Assembly: GCA_019009955.1 (NCBI GenBank)
Contig: CM032232.1
Location: 135,870,001 to 135,934,000, forward strand
DNA from: Riptortus pedestris
Lineage: Eukaryota; Arthropoda; Insecta; Hemiptera; Alydidae
Direction of reading: 5' to 3'
DNA length: 64,000 bases
The notes below the pieces were generated by a model, which saw only the letters and a list, made by a program, of their open reading frames with translations, made no database searches and was not told where the DNA came from. The position numbers and the translations under genes were made by a program. Below, piece by piece: positions 35,185 through 46,522 of this stretch. The number at the start of each line of letters is the position of its first letter. Within the stretch, counting starts at the first letter, position 1.

Positions 35185-35552
35185 TTGACATACAACTTCA
35201 AACATACCATTTCGCGATATACAACCTCATCATAGATACATGGTAAACCGACTGGACTGACAAAAGTACTGTCAACAACTACGAACTATTAAGAACAGTA
35301 TTTGCATGAGGCCATCAAATTTCAGGACCTCTAGAGGCATAGAATCTGAAACACAAAATTAATAGATACATACTTAATGACAAAGACGTGCAAACTTACT
35401 TGCACAACTCGTAATATTAACTTGACGATATCAAATATATTCACAACATGCCGTAGACGATAATAATGACATACCCTATGACTTACAAGATCTATTGACC
35501 GAAGGCAGTCCATACATTAACAACATATTTTCTACATACTTAAAGTCCAAAT
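35185..35552 (+). pseudogene. I/Jockey-type LINE ORF2 C-terminus, decayed
   Basis: Aligns by eye with 49030-49375: CCGACTGGACTGACA, AACTA(C)…AATATTAAGAAC, AGGCCATCAAATTTCAG, ATACTTAATGACAAAGAC, GACTTACAAGATCT…GACCGAAGGCAGTCC and ACATTAACAACATATTTTC. These correspond to ORF2 phrases such as YDLQ(E/D)LLTEGSPYINNIF. It is broken by stops and indels. It is cut at about 35552 by a SINE and a foldback; the 3' untranslated part resumes near 36112. Confidence 0.7.
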
Positions 35553-35775
35553 ACAGGATGGCCGTGCGAGTTAGGGCGTTGGTCCTAATCCCGCGTGGTA
35601 GACCTAGAGTGACGGGTTCGATTCTCGCCCTGGAGAGTAGAAATTTATTTAGTGACGGACTCGCTAAATAAACTCCTTGAGCCCTTGGCTAGAAAAGGGT
35701 GGTAACCTGTAGATAACCCGTCCCGGATTAGCCTAGTAGCATAAAGTGGACACAAATAATAATAAACAAAAAAAA
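35553..35775 (+). mobile_element. tRNA-headed SINE, full length
   Basis: Head CAGGATGGCCGTGCGAGTTA with A box and a good B box (GGGTTCGATTCTCGCC), body with GGTGGTAACCTGTAGATAAC, tail GTGGACACAAATAATAATAA then A-rich. The head is clearly tRNA-Leu-like (GATGGCCG.GCG start plus long variable region). Not a functional tRNA: no closed acceptor stem. Confidence 0.85.
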
Positions 35776-35776
35776 A

Positions 35777-36060
35777 GTTGGTTAATCACAAAATTATTTA
35801 TGGCTCCTCAAAATTTAATTTCTTATAAAATTCTTCTTCTTATTTTGGGGACTAAATCCCCATCCTCAGAGCGTCAGAGCGTAGGGCGATCCTATAGACT
35901 TGCTACCAGGCTAAACCCTGCCGATGCACTCCTGGTAGCAAGTCTATAGGATCGCCCTACGCTTTGACGCTCTGAGGATGGGATTTAGTCCCCGAAAGCG
36001 CTCAGCGTTTATAAGAAATAAAAATGTGAGGAGCCATAAAAAAGTTTTGTGATTAACCAT
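35777..36060. repeat. Foldback element with ~130 bp arms and 20-base loop
   Basis: Left arm ends …TTGCTACCAGG at 35910 and right arm starts CCTGGTAGCAAG at 35931. The inner 50 bases (GATCCTATAGACTTGC etc.) match perfectly, and the outer arms (TGGTTAATCACAAAA / TTTTGTGATTAACCA) are also clear. The left arm lost part of the hammerhead-like core; the right arm keeps it. The outer sequence also occurs next to the LINE end at 49480-49545, so foldback and LINE are associated at two loci. Confidence 0.85.
35966..36008 (+). ncRNA. Hammerhead-ribozyme-like motif, best stem I
   Basis: GACGCT-CTGAGGA-T-GGGA-TTTAG-TCCC-C-GAAA-GCGCTC-AGCGT. CTGANGA and GAAA are intact, stem II has four Watson-Crick pairs, and stem III can be A-U plus G-C with a CG loop. 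The putative cleavage triplet is CTC, and stem I has five pairs (ACGCT/AGCGT). A T/C mismatch closes stem II next to the core. Confidence 0.5.
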
Positions 36061-36111
36061 TCATCACCCTCACCACCAGCTAAAAATAAATATGAAAAAA
36101 AAAGTTCAAAT

Positions 36112-36235
36112 GTAACACAAAATTTAACAAACAAATTAAGTCTGTGGTCTACAACTAGCTTTCAAATTATATGCATTAATTGACACACAAATGTGTATGT
36201 ACATGTTTATGTTTATATAATATATAAAAATTAGC
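36112..36235 (+). pseudogene. LINE 3' untranslated fragment
   Basis: ACAAAATTTAAC(A)AACAAA, TTAAGTCTGTGG and TTTCAAATTATATGCATTAA match the sequence after the ORF2 stop at 49387. Continues the LINE at 35185-35552 after the SINE/foldback interruption. Confidence 0.7.
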
Positions 36236-37292
36236 CTAAGTACCATTTTCAGCCACTCAATTTCTATTAATCATTCACCATTTGTGACGAACACATTCAT
36301 TAAACTACTAAAATACGAGGTGATGTACAGCTCAGAATACTCTAGAAGCAGAAAGCGTTTAATTGAATTACTAAAATACGAGGCGGTGTAAAACTCAAAA
36401 TATTCTAGAAGCAGAATATCTTGTTTATTTAATTGAATTACTGAAGTATGATACGGTACAAGCTAAATTTGGGTATTTTAGTTCACTGATTTTGATACAA
36501 TAACAAAGTGTGACTAATTCATGGCCCAATTGTATTTTTTTCCTATGTCGCATAAATTTAGGCGCTCTCCCCCCTCCCAAAAAAAATATTTTGAAATATT
36601 AGGACTTACCCTTCATCTTGATTGTCTTTGCTGTCAATACTTCGTCCCTTTTCCAGAGTATAATCTCCTTGTTGTTAATACGAGTTCGAGACATGTTTAC
36701 TGGACTAATTCTATTCAAGAATACTTCTGTGAATTTTAACCGTTGTGCTAAATGTACCGTTGGAGACCCAAACACCGAAGAGAGATTCCTTTGTGTTCTA
36801 TTTCGGTGTCAGCCTGAAAAAATACTGTTTGCCCTGAGATGCAAATGGGGTAGCAAAGTGCACCTAGCCTAGGTAGCAGAAGGACCAGCAATAAAACCCT
36901 AGTCCTTTGAGAGGATTTGCAGGAGTACCGCTAGGCGGTCATCTTCAAAGATCCAAGTTGGCAGAAATATGAATTAAGTGGGTCAGTCTCTGTCATAAAG
37001 TACCCTCAGTCTCCTCACAGACCCACCCTCACTCCAACAAACTAACGGTAACCATTGTTCCTCGGTCCCTAGGTATATTCCGATGACTTTTTGATGTTTT
37101 GAAGTCTATGTCTCAGTTTGATGGTTTTTAAAAATGTCTCGGATGTACATTAGAATATTCATTTATATTTTTCATCTTATTTCCCATATTTGCAATAATT
37201 ATGAAATTTAGTGAAGTAAATTTAATTAAAAATTTTACAAAATAGAAACATTTATAAAGTCCAAATATTACAAGATAAAAACGCAGCAAACT
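36236..37292. other. Intergenic DNA with a short local duplication
   Basis: 36305-36470 holds three diverged copies of an ~60-70 bp unit (ACTAAAATACGAGG(T/C)G(A/G)TGTA, AACTCAAAATATTCTAGAAGC, AGAAGCAGAA). 36740-37060 is GC-richer. Frames at 36521-36872 are not recognisable. Confidence 0.45.
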
Positions 37293-37983
37293 AAAATGTC
37301 CGCCACGCAGGAGCTGCGTAAACTAAGCAGATTTCCCATGTGAAGTTTTATAATAGAGAAATCTGCATACTGGTAATAAAAGCCCACCATGAATAAATTC
37401 AAACGGTAATAAGAAAACCTTCAGTTAATTTTAATAAATCCCCAACTGAAACGGCTTCTGAATTGTAAAAATAATTTATATTTTAATAACTCAAATTTTA
37501 GTAGTACAAGAACTAAAGAAGGGGGGGGGGCGGATGAACAGACCGTATTTGCATAAATCACACAAGGTAATGAAGGTAAGGTAAGGTTATAAACGACCGG
37601 TAAGGCTAGAAGAAGCTTCCACCTGAGCCGAGTACTGACGAAAATGGCCGATCTAATCGAACTATACCCGACTACAGACTTCATAAAAATGCAAATATCT
37701 CGGTTAATATTCAAGATAGAGAATAAATGTATATAACAATATTTATAGTAAATCTAATTTTCAATAATATTGGTTCTATAAAATTTTTCGATCCGATGCA
37801 TAATAACGGAGATATTTCGATTTTTGAAAATCCCCTCCTCTAAACCCCCCCCTCCCACTGGTCCGATTTCAGCCGTTAACGAACTTGATCTTCCTTTTTA
37901 CATGAAACGATTAAGTACTGAGTTTAGTGACGATTAAACAAAAATTACGACCGCTAGAGTGTTAACAGACAAATATTTATATA

Positions 37984-38034
<51 letters not shown>

Positions 38035-38154
38035 TTGAACGGACCTCATTTTCGTCATCTCCTGGGTAGGATCGATTGACATTTGAAGAAATTTTTCGAA
38101 AATCGAGTCATGAGTATGACCTCAATAGCTGATTTCCCTTAAGGTAAATCTGCT
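37293..38154 (-). mobile_element. HINE-like element, copy 18, full length, GGTTAG-cassette subfamily
   Basis: AATGTCCGCCACGCAGGAG at the left and AAGGTAAATCTGCT at the right; AT tract about 37975-38030. Its 3' cassette differs from copies 1 and 12: AAACGGTAATAAGAAAACC, CTGAAACGGCTTCTGAATTG, GGAAGGGGGGGGGCGG-like run, AAGGTAAGGTAAGGTTA. The same cassette is in the copy at 59897. Confidence 0.85.
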
Positions 38155-38276
38155 AAAACGTACATAAATGTACGAACAGACATACAAAAAAAACACCGCA
38201 GACGCCTCGTTTCTGAAACTTTCCACATCGACATAGACCCTAATAGCATCAATTCTAAAACAGATAAAAGAAATAT

Positions 38277-38499
38277 TTTTATTATTTATTAACGTCCAAT
38301 TTTTGCAACTATGACTAATTGGGAAGTTATCTACAGGTATCTACCATCCATTTCCAGCCAGGGTAGGACTAACGATTTTATTTCTTGAGTTCGGCACTAA
38401 ATAGATTCCTATTTGCCCAGGCGGAAATCGAACTCGCCACTCTAGGTTTACCATGTGAGATTAAGGCCAACGATTTAACTCGCATGACTAACATGAGCC
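38277..38499 (-). mobile_element. tRNA-headed SINE, full length
   Basis: TTATTATTTATTAACGTCC tail, TACCATCCATTTCCAGCC, B-box complement GGAAATCGAACTCGCC, AGGTTTACCATGTGAG and CATGAGCCC head end. Confidence 0.8.
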
Positions 38500-38510
38500 C
38501 AAAACAGTAT

Positions 38511-38738
38511 TTATTACTATTATTATTTATTAACGTCCACCTTTTGATACTATGGCTAATTGGAAGCGCCTATCTACTGGTTACCACCCTTTTCTAGCAT
38601 GGCGGGAGTAAGGATTTTATTTAATAAGTTCGTAACTAAATGAATTCCTATTTGTCCAGATGGGAATCAAACTGGTCTTATAGGTTTACAATAGAGATTA
38701 AGGCAAAAGCTTTAATTTACATGGCTAAACTTAGACCC
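38511..38738 (-). mobile_element. tRNA-headed SINE, full length, tandem with the previous
   Basis: Same orientation as the neighbour, 11 bp away: (TTA)n, AACGTCCACC, GGTTACCACCCTTTTCTAGC, GGGAATCAAACTGGTC (decayed B box) and CTTAGACCC. More diverged than 38277-38499, so the two are separate insertions into the same site or tail, not a recent duplication. Confidence 0.75.
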
Positions 38739-39041
38739 GTTTAGAAAAATATTTTACTAAAAAGTATCCATTTCCGAATCGCCCAGTGAAAGAAGGAAAA
38801 ATATGTAAAGATGAAGTGGGTGTAATACTTCAAAGAGAATTCTACACAACTCCTTTTGAGAAATCGCCGATTTTAAAGAGAACGTTAGGCAAATTTGTCC
38901 AGTTTTCTGAAAATGATCAAAGGCTCGCATTAACCATATTCAAGGCTTTTAACACTGAAGAAAAAAACATATAATGGCCATTAATTTCTTAAGCGGTTCT
39001 GTAGGCCAGAGGCACAGGAATTCATCCAAAATTCGCCAAGC
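38739..39041. other. Intergenic DNA with an unrecognised 62-codon frame
   Basis: The frame at 38786-38974 has balanced, protein-like composition (KRTLGKFVQFSENDQRLALT) but no family I can name, and it lies outside the Merlin inverted repeats. It might be an exon remnant or another element. Confidence 0.3.
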
Positions 39042-40270
39042 GGGTCTTTTGCACTTTAAGGGAGCCAGTGACTTTTTAGGAACAGTTGTTATCATACAGG
39101 TTATTTCTGAGTAACTTAATGAATCATGTGGCATTTATTAAGGAATTATTTGTTTACACGTATCAGTGCTACTGTTTTGCTAAGAAGAAAATGAATTTGT
39201 TTGAAGTGTATACCTTGTGCAGGGATGAAGAAAATGCTGTCGCATTTCTTCAGGAAAAGCGCCTTATCCCCAAGGTAAGGGTCTGCAGTGAAGGACATTT
39301 TATGAATTGTGATGCAAGGAGTGGGAAGTGGACCTGCCACAAACGTAGCTGCCGAACTAAGAAGGGGCTTTGTGTGGATACATGGTTTGAGAACGCTAGA
39401 TTACCTCTTAATAAGGCTGTTTTATTAATATACTGCTGGTCACAAGAGTACACCTCCACTAAGTTTTGCACCAAAGAATTAAATATCAGTAAAAATACTA
39501 TTACTGATTGGAAAAATATGCTACGAGAAATCTGTGCCAACAGTTTACTCAAGACACCAGCAGTGATCGGATGTGAGAATTTAACTGTGGAAATTGATGA
39601 GTCGTGCTTCAGCAGGCGTAAGGCTAATGTTGGAAGAATCTACCCCAAGCAGTGGGTATTCGGGGGAATTTGTAGGGAGACAAGAGAGTGTTTTATATAT
39701 TTTGTCCCTGACCGTACTTCAGACACGCTCCTGGAGTGCATCAGGTGTTGTATTAGACCAGGTACAACAATAATCTGATTGCTGGGCATCTTACGTGGTG
39801 TTAGAAGAAAAGTTGCCCTAGTTGAGATACCGCCATTTGACGGTAAATCATTCGAAGAATTTTGTTGACCCAAATACGGGTGAATATACCCAGACGATAG
39901 AATCTCTGTGGGTTAGGGCAAAAAGCAATAACAGGAAGGAATGCGGCACAAGACGGACACTAATAGACTCATATCTTTGTGAATTTCTATGGAGACACAA
40001 GAATAAGGACAAAGATTTTTTCGAACAAATATTGAAGGATATGGCAGAATTTGTTCTTATTTAAAGAAAAATTGTTTACTTAGCTTCTATTATTCATCCT
40101 AAAATAAATGTTTTACTTTAATAATTTAGAATGTTCATTTTATAATATGGCAGCGTTATATTGATAACCAAGAGCAGTGTTGAGGTTACCACCACATCAT
40201 GTGTTTATCACTTCTTCTATGAACAGTTGGTCTTAATGCAATCACTGGCTCCCCAAAGTGCAAAAGACCC
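39042..40270 (+). mobile_element. Merlin DNA transposon, complete with inverted repeats
   Basis: Left terminal repeat GGGTCTTTTGCACTTTAAGG GAGCCAGTGA (39042-39071) and right terminal repeat TCACTGGCTCCCCAAAGTGC AAAAGACCC (40242-40270) are inverse copies of ~29 bp with about two differences. Total 1229 bp, a normal Merlin size, with one transposase gene in the middle. Merlin elements usually make 8-9 bp target duplications; flanks CGCCAAGC and CAAGTATC do not match cleanly, so the duplication has decayed or the ends are off by a few bases. Confidence 0.9.
39191..40064 (+). pseudogene. Merlin transposase (ISXO2/IS1016-type DDE), one frameshift and one stop
   Basis: Transposase that would bind the element's own inverted repeats and cut and paste it in the nucleus. 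ATG chosen at 39191 (MNLFEVYTLCRDEENAV); the frame is open further upstream to 39086 but with a less protein-like start. Residues 32-54 form a zinc-ribbon-like C…GHF…W-TC…C pattern (Cys32, Cys49, Cys54). The catalytic core has the ISXO2-like signature: EIDESCFSRRKANVGR with Asp136, then QWVFGGICRETRECFI and VPDRTSDTLL. At 39776 a small indel makes TGA; the next frame (codons from 39777) supplies the second Asp in DCWASY. An in-frame TAG follows at 39819, then HLTVNHSKNFVDPNTGEYTQ and the third acidic residue in IESLW (Glu codon 39900-39902), ending at TAA 40062. About 290 codons in total, normal for Merlin. Both lesions make it inactive as it stands; only two disabling changes suggest fairly recent activity. 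Confidence 0.92.
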
Positions 40271-40759
40271 CAAGTATCGTATACTGATATTGAATCAGAA
40301 AGTGAAAATGACACTTCAAATTAGCCATCTGATGTAACATGATGTATCCAGTATAAAAATATGCTAATAATTTGTTGTATGATTTCTTCTTATATCTTGT
40401 ATTCATAAATATTTTAGTTTATCTCTTTGGTTAATGGACTATGATTTTAACAAGTGACAATTGGAACATAATAGTTAATAGTAATTATTACCAGATGAGA
40501 GTCAGTATCAATATTCATCTAGAGCTAATATAAATATTCATAATACGGTTTACAAAGTTTACATTATCAAAATAATTTGTTCAAATGAAATAATAGTGAC
40601 TTTTTTAATTTACAAAAGGAAAACTTTCGTCCCATTTACCGTTTTTTCCCTGTACCCTTTAAATGATTATAATAAATTTAAACTTAAAACATGTGATCGT
40701 GAATATCCTCATTAATACTAATAAGATAGAGAAAATCTTTTCTTAGTAATTTCCTTTCT
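40271..40759. other. AT-rich intergenic DNA, nothing recognised
   Basis: No supported feature. Confidence 0.45.
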
Positions 40760-40975
40760 GGGCCTCAGATTAGTCATGTCAGTTAACGCGTTGGCTTTAA
40801 TCTCACATAGTAAACCTAGAGTTCTACTCCCTTCTGGGCAATAGGAATTTATTTCTTGACGAACTCATTAGATAAAATCCTTAGTCACGCCCTTGCTAGA
40901 AAAGGGTGGTAACCTGTAGACAACCAGCCCCAATTAGTCATAGAAGCAAAAATATTGACTTCAAAAAATAATAAT
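40760..40975 (+). mobile_element. tRNA-headed SINE, near full length
   Basis: GGGCCTCAGATTAGTCATGT head, TTAATCTCACATAGTAAACC, weak B box (GTTCTACTCCCTTC), body GCTAGAAAAGGGTGGTAACC, tail with AATAATAAT. Confidence 0.75.
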
Positions 40976-42297
40976 TATATTAAACAAATCTTAAAAAAAA
41001 TGTTTTACTCAAACCTTCTCAGAGTTAGTTCGATATTTTCTATCATTTGGAAATTCCCTTCCCTCCTACTCACGCGATTTAAAATCTCAACTTTATGTTT
41101 CATACCATCCAGGTAGATTATATGCAGGTTTCATTAGGAATCTCGTAACACGGGGATTTTTTAAAAGTATGAAATAGGAATTAGAATGTCAAGATGATGT
41201 CATCTAGGTAGCCAGTCAGCCATTACGCGGGGTCACTGATGAAAGTTACCGTTTTTGAGCTGATTACACGAAGAACTCCCATCTATTGAAGAAATCCCAT
41301 CGCAAAAAGGAACCAGTATTAATAAAAGTGCATCTCATTAACAGTAAACCTGAGCACTTCTTTTCAGTCTCAGGAAAATTTATTACTGAGACCTCCTGGG
41401 AAAGGCAGTTTATTAGGGGAATTTTTATAGATCCATTTCACTCAAAGCACAGCAATCTCTATGAGTTACAGTGATGATTTAAAAATGATATATTGACCGT
41501 ATTGGAGGCAGTAAATATTCTTATTAATTTCTACTTTCATTTTATTGCCACGTGGAAAAATGTATATAGAGAATCATAAATCATTTTAAACAAATCAAAA
41601 TAATTAATTTTAATATGAAGACCAAGGTTGGCGACAGTGAGTTATAGGCAGTATATTTTAATTATATTGCCTTTGTATGTGTAAGCAGTTTATATTTCGC
41701 AAACTTCCACAAGTAAATTAATTATTGAATATAATTTATTTACCTACTCCTAGCCTTTCACGGTCTTCGTCGTTATTGCTATTAAGGTATTGGCAGTGTC
41801 TTCATGTTCTTGATCTATGTTTCAATAGACGTGCTTCCGGCTTCCTCGTGGCTTTCTCTCATGCTAAAGAGTTTTCTTCGTAGTGATGGTCCTAATATAA
41901 GACGGCCAGAGAATATGACTGCCTATTGACGAGACGAAATCGGTAGCTCATCGTAAAACCAAGAAAGAATGCTATAAAGAACAAAAAAAACGAAAGCGCA
42001 CAAGAATGAGTACCGGAAGAGTTTCTGGAACACTCTGAATATAAAAACAGAACTCCTTAGTCCCCAAATAGGCCCTGAGATGAAGGAAGCTTTTATAGTG
42101 GAACGTCTGCCAAGAACATAATGGCGCGATTAATTCCACACTATAAACTGAAATATATTTCATCCCCAATTATAAAGAAAACCTCAATTAAATTAAAAAC
42201 CAACTGTTAAATGCATCGTGGGAATTTATTAATTATTAAAACGATATACATGACACGGAACACTTCTTCCTAATTCTAGAACATCTACCTTAAGTTA

Positions 42298-42300
<3 letters not shown>
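40976..42300. other. AT-rich intergenic DNA, nothing recognised
   Basis: Short frames (41286-41474 plus, 41972-42169 minus) are not identifiable. No transposon ends. Confidence 0.45.

Positions 42301-42358
<58 letters not shown>
42301..42358. repeat. (AT)n-(GT)n microsatellite
   Basis: About 22 AT units followed by GTGTGTGTGTGTGT. Not flanked by HINE blocks, unlike most AT tracts here. Confidence 0.9.
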
Positions 42359-42359
<1 letters not shown>

Positions 42360-43914
42360 CTGTATGTTTGTTTTAGATGAATTTATTCGTATACTTTTTA
42401 TTATTTTTCATCATTACATTACTATAAATGCTAAAAGTTTTTAGTACTCCAGTGTTTTTCTTTTTGGCATATGTCATATTTCTTTATATATATAACAGCC
42501 ATATATTACCTAAGTAAAAAAAATATAATATTATTAAAATATTAACTTCAAATATAGTTATTGCCAGAAAAAGAGTAAAACATTGAATTCCAATAATTTC
42601 TATTAATATTTATACATTTATGTTTAGTTATAGTTTTTCTCAATAATTGTATAATGTTTAATTTTTATACTTTCTAAAATATCATATATTTCCACAGATA
42701 ATTCGTTGATGTTATTTTTTAGTATATATAATTTTATTTATAATTTGTACCGTTCTGTTTATATTAGCAGACCCCCAGTACATTCTTATACAATAAAATA
42801 CAGATACATCCCACAATACTAATTAATAGCATCTATACAGTACAATACGGCGGGTTATAGACTAAAGACTCCAACCTGTTGATCTCAGTACGTTTACACA
42901 GGTACCTCTACTAATAATAATAATTGAATATAAAACACTATCACCGATTATACAATTATTTCTATGATATGGAACTTTGCAATGATTAGGTGTAAACTCT
43001 TTTTACAGGACTGACGAAGAGAAACATTAGTCAATAGTCTACATCAATTTATAACCATAATACTGAAGAAAATACCACGATTGACCAAAACAACCCCACA
43101 TATCTCATATGTAATCTACAAATAGTAAATAAAGTTTAGAACCACAGCTTGTATGGGGTTTTTTATCAAAAGGTTACGGAGTTCCTAAATAAAAATTGAA
43201 TAACCATAAATGCGAAAGAAGCATTGGTTCTGGATATCTTTTGTGGTGGGGGACTTTGCGAACAATGCAATATTGGACAAGGCAATATAGTAAGAGTTCT
43301 ATTTGCAGATATTGGAAAATTAATAAGAAAGAAGTGATGTTTTTCTAAAATCGATTTAGAACCAGGAAGCGCAATGAAATATGCCATCCAATGTTGTAAA
43401 GAACGTTTTTATATCTTGATCAATTGTACATTAAGTGCAATTAACCTTCGTAATGCTCGTCTCAAAAAATGAGCTTTCTCCTTACAGAGAAAGATGATAA
43501 CCAATAAATAAGGAAAGGCATCGGGGACTTGCGGGGATCAAGTTATTGCCCGTTTAATTAATGCGCAACGAAGGAGCGCATTAAATCTCTAATTAAAGAT
43601 GGTAGCTGCGCGATAGTTGGGACTGAGGGATCGAAGCCAAGGACCCGATCGGAGAGAGACAATGGCTCATTCCTCCTTAACTCTTTAGCTCTAATTGTGG
43701 GAAATGGTGGAGGTTTCATCATAACATGGGAAGGTTAGGTTGCCCCACACACCCTCCGCACGCTTACTCCAAAGGCAAGGACACTGCTCTACTTCCCAAT
43801 GCCCCGACGACCCATCTCCTGAGAGACATTCACCCTCTCGCAAGCATTCACCAAGGGATAGTCCAGGGGTCGTCCAGGCAGCTAGGGGCCTAGAGGCCCA
43901 CACAACTAGGGGAT
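42359..43914. other. Intergenic DNA; GC-richer block at 43500-43915
   Basis: 42359-43500 is very AT-rich with nothing recognised. 43540-43740 holds TAATTA-type cores in a GC-richer setting (AGCGCATTAAATCTCTAATT, TAGCTGCGCG), and 43740-43915 has overlapping frames on both strands rich in Pro/Ser, without known motifs. Confidence 0.4.
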
Positions 43915-44400
43915 CTAGGAAAGTGAAGGAGGTTCGTTACCTATCCAACATCATCACTAAAAGAATTGTCAGTAGAGCTGGAATCGATAGAATAATAGCA
44001 CTTGCTAACCATGTCTTCAAAAGCTAAAGAAATGTTTTCACTAAAATGCATATAAGCATGGATTCTAAAAAATTGCCAGTCTGGATTGTACTGCTTTAAG
44101 CGAGCGAAACCTGGACTCTCTCCAAAAGGGAATATAATAGACAGGTATCAATGGAAATGTACATCTGGCGTAGAATCACTAGAACAAATTGGGCTCAAAA
44201 AAAATCCAACGTGGGTGTTAAATGAGGTAAGTGAGATCAAAAATCTTATCAAGGCCATGGGAAAAAGGAGAGTGAAACTTCTTGGGCATATCATAAGGCA
44301 CAACGGCTTTATCACAAATAGGTTTGAAGGTAAGGTTCTTGGGCATAGGGGAAGACTTCAAGCATCTTATGGATTTCGGTGAGAATAGGAATTTGATAAG
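43915..44400 (+). pseudogene. RTE-type LINE, reverse transcriptase C-terminal remnant
   Basis: In shifting frames it spells the familiar region after the reverse transcriptase of RTE/craniofacial-development-protein-2-like LINEs: KEVRYLSNIITKR (usually RYLGS.IT), an IA.A…F… segment, ETWTLSKR, MEMYIWRRITRTNW, the KSNV..K-like phrase and KRRVKLLGHIIRHNG. Several frameshifts and stops (for example after HVFKS at 44025). No polymerase motifs with YxDD remain, so only the end of the protein was retained, as expected for 5'-truncated LINE insertions. Confidence 0.7.
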
Positions 44401-44490
44401 GGTACCTTTTGAGATTACAATGGTTGCAACTACAAGGCGTAGTCTATAGACCATGATGAGAGCTAGGATGTCCTGGAACTGGGGTTTATA
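44401..44490. other. Short spacer
   Basis: Connects the LINE remnant to a HINE copy; may include LINE 3' sequence. Confidence 0.3.
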
Positions 44491-45103
44491 AATCTAAACT
44501 AAGCAGATTTCCCAAATGCTGATATGGCATAATACTTATCACTAATCCCCAAATATTTTCGAGTTCTAAATAAAAATCCGAGGATTAAAAGTGGGGCTTT
44601 TCTGAAGGCTGAAATCAAGGAAGTATGAATAACTAGCTAAGGAAAACAATTCTAGAGATGTTTAACAAGATTTGTTTCGTAATATTTATCGATCCAACTC
44701 AAAATATCAGAGATATCTTTAATTTCGGAATCCTCTCCCTAAACCCCGTTTATTCATGGGTTTTAGCCAATGAAAAATATGACCACTGAGTTGAAAGAAA
44801 TGGTTAAAACAGAATGTTTTAATTGAAAACGTCATCACTCTACTTATATGCATGAATCTCTCTTATTAAAAGTTCAATGAAGACATTGTTTGGCATTTAA
44901 GCTTCGAATAAAGCGATTTATGGTATAACAGATTATTTATAATATGACATGAGTAGAAGTGGAAGTTTACTGAATGCGGAAGACTAAAAAAAACATCTAT
45001 CTAGCTTAATAATCAAGATAAAAAAAATAAATTTATATAGGATTCAATTTTTAATAATATTGGTTCTATACAATTTTTTCATCGGACACAATATAACGAA
45101 CCC
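44491..45103 (-). mobile_element. HINE-like element, copy 19, truncated at both ends
   Basis: TAAACTAAGCAGATTTCCCA at the left (terminal hairpin missing), then internal modules (GGGGCTTTTCTGAAGGCTG, TCCCTAAACCCC, AAGTTTACTGAATGCGG, TTGGTTCTATACAATTTTTT). It stops before the post-tract hairpin. Confidence 0.65.
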
Positions 45104-45213
45104 AGGAAGCATTTAATATAGAATATTAGAATTCTTCAAATGGACAAGTTGTGTCTACTTATGGTAAGTTCATCATTTGGGCAAAGTTGGAGATCGCTTG
45201 TTTGTGTGTGTGT

Positions 45214-45251
<38 letters not shown>

Positions 45252-46072
45252 GTGTTGTGTTGTGTATGTGCCTGTGTATGTCGTGTCTCATTGGTCTTTA
45301 GTGGCTTCAATTTTTCTTATATCTATGTGAAACTCACGGAAAATGACCAGGGCTTAAAGAACTCATTCCTGATCCTGAAGTTTTTTGTAAACATTTAAAA
45401 CCACTTGCTGTTATATTTAGTGTTTATGTCCGCTTGCCCTAGTTTATGGTGTATTGTTCGTGCTGTTATTATTATCTGATATTTTTTAACTTTCTTTATG
45501 TTAATATTTATATACTATTATACTATGAGTTGTTTACTCAGCACTCAGTTCAGTCATTGTTTGGGAACTTCTGATACTAATCTTTTTCCCAACAATCATA
45601 TATATTCCATTCAACTGCAGTTTGCCCTTGCGTTAGATTGCTATATCTCTGAGTCTTCTCAGTCCACGCCATAATCCGAGAGCTGGTATAAAAACAGCAA
45701 TTCATCTTGGAAAGAGATTCTTTTCCTGCGAGTCACTCGACACCCGTTCTTCTCCATTTCCGAAATATAAGGAAAGTCACTATATGTGCGGGTTAGTCAG
45801 CTGCTCCGGTTCCAGATTCCAACAGGCTGACTTGTCACCATATACTCATCGTGCTAATCAAATGGTACCGCAGACATCCTGGGAACGGTTCACCGAGAGG
45901 AACTGGTTCAGGCGACCCAATGACTCACTACTTGCTCTACATAGGACTTTCCTCCCAAAGGCATTGCACAACCGAATCACTTCCTCGTGGAAGATCGGTT
46001 CAATCTTTGAATCGGGTTACACCTTATCATGTGTTATCAGCAAAGGGTACAGATATATGAAATACAATTTTT
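45104..46072. other. Intergenic DNA with a (GT)n tract at 45205-45265
   Basis: The VCVCVC frame at 45177 is the GT tract translated. 45640-46060 is GC-richer; overlapping frames at 45784-46074 have no recognised domain. Confidence 0.4.
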
Positions 46073-46190
46073 AGCAGATTTCCCCTTAAATGAAATCAGC
46101 TATTGAGGTTGTACTCACGACATGATTTTCGAAACATTTTCTGAAATCTCCATCGATCCTTCCAAGGTGATGACGAAAATGAATGATCAA
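46073..46190 (+). mobile_element. HINE-like 5'-end fragment
   Basis: TAGCAGATTTCCCCTTAAATG, GAGGTTGTACTCACGACATG, CCATCGATCCTTCCAAGG and GATGACGAAAATGA, then lost. Followed by small inverted scraps of the same block (TTTCGTCATCTCCTAG) at 46205-46250. Confidence 0.75.
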
Positions 46191-46304
46191 AATAATATGT
46201 ATATATGAATTTTCGTCATCTCCTAGATATATGATTTTGTCATCTCATATATATCCCAAATAAAATGTATATAATTTTTAAAGGTCAAATCAATATAAAT
46301 ACAT

Positions 46305-46522
46305 GGGGTTCAAATTAACCGTGTGAGTTAATGCATCGGCATTAATATCACATGATAAACCAAGAGTGGCGAGATCGATTCCCGCCTGGGCAATGAGGAT
46401 TTATCCAGTGACGGACTCATTAAATCAAATCCTTAGTACCACACTGGCTATAAAAGGATGGTAACCAGGTGATAACCCGTCCAATTTGTCATACTAGCAA
46501 AAGGTGAGCGTTAATTAATTAT
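46305..46522 (+). mobile_element. tRNA-headed SINE, full length
   Basis: GGGGTTCAAATTAACCGTGTG, ATCTCACATGATAAACC-like segment, B box GAGATCGATTCCCGCC, body GGATGGTAACCAGGTGATAAC, tail GGTGAGCGTTAATTAATTA. Confidence 0.8.

Noticed and set aside
41286..41474. Basic 62-codon frame
   Set aside because: Length expected by chance in this amount of sequence, with no motif.
45177..45398. Cys/Val-rich frame
   Set aside because: Translation of a (GT)n tract.
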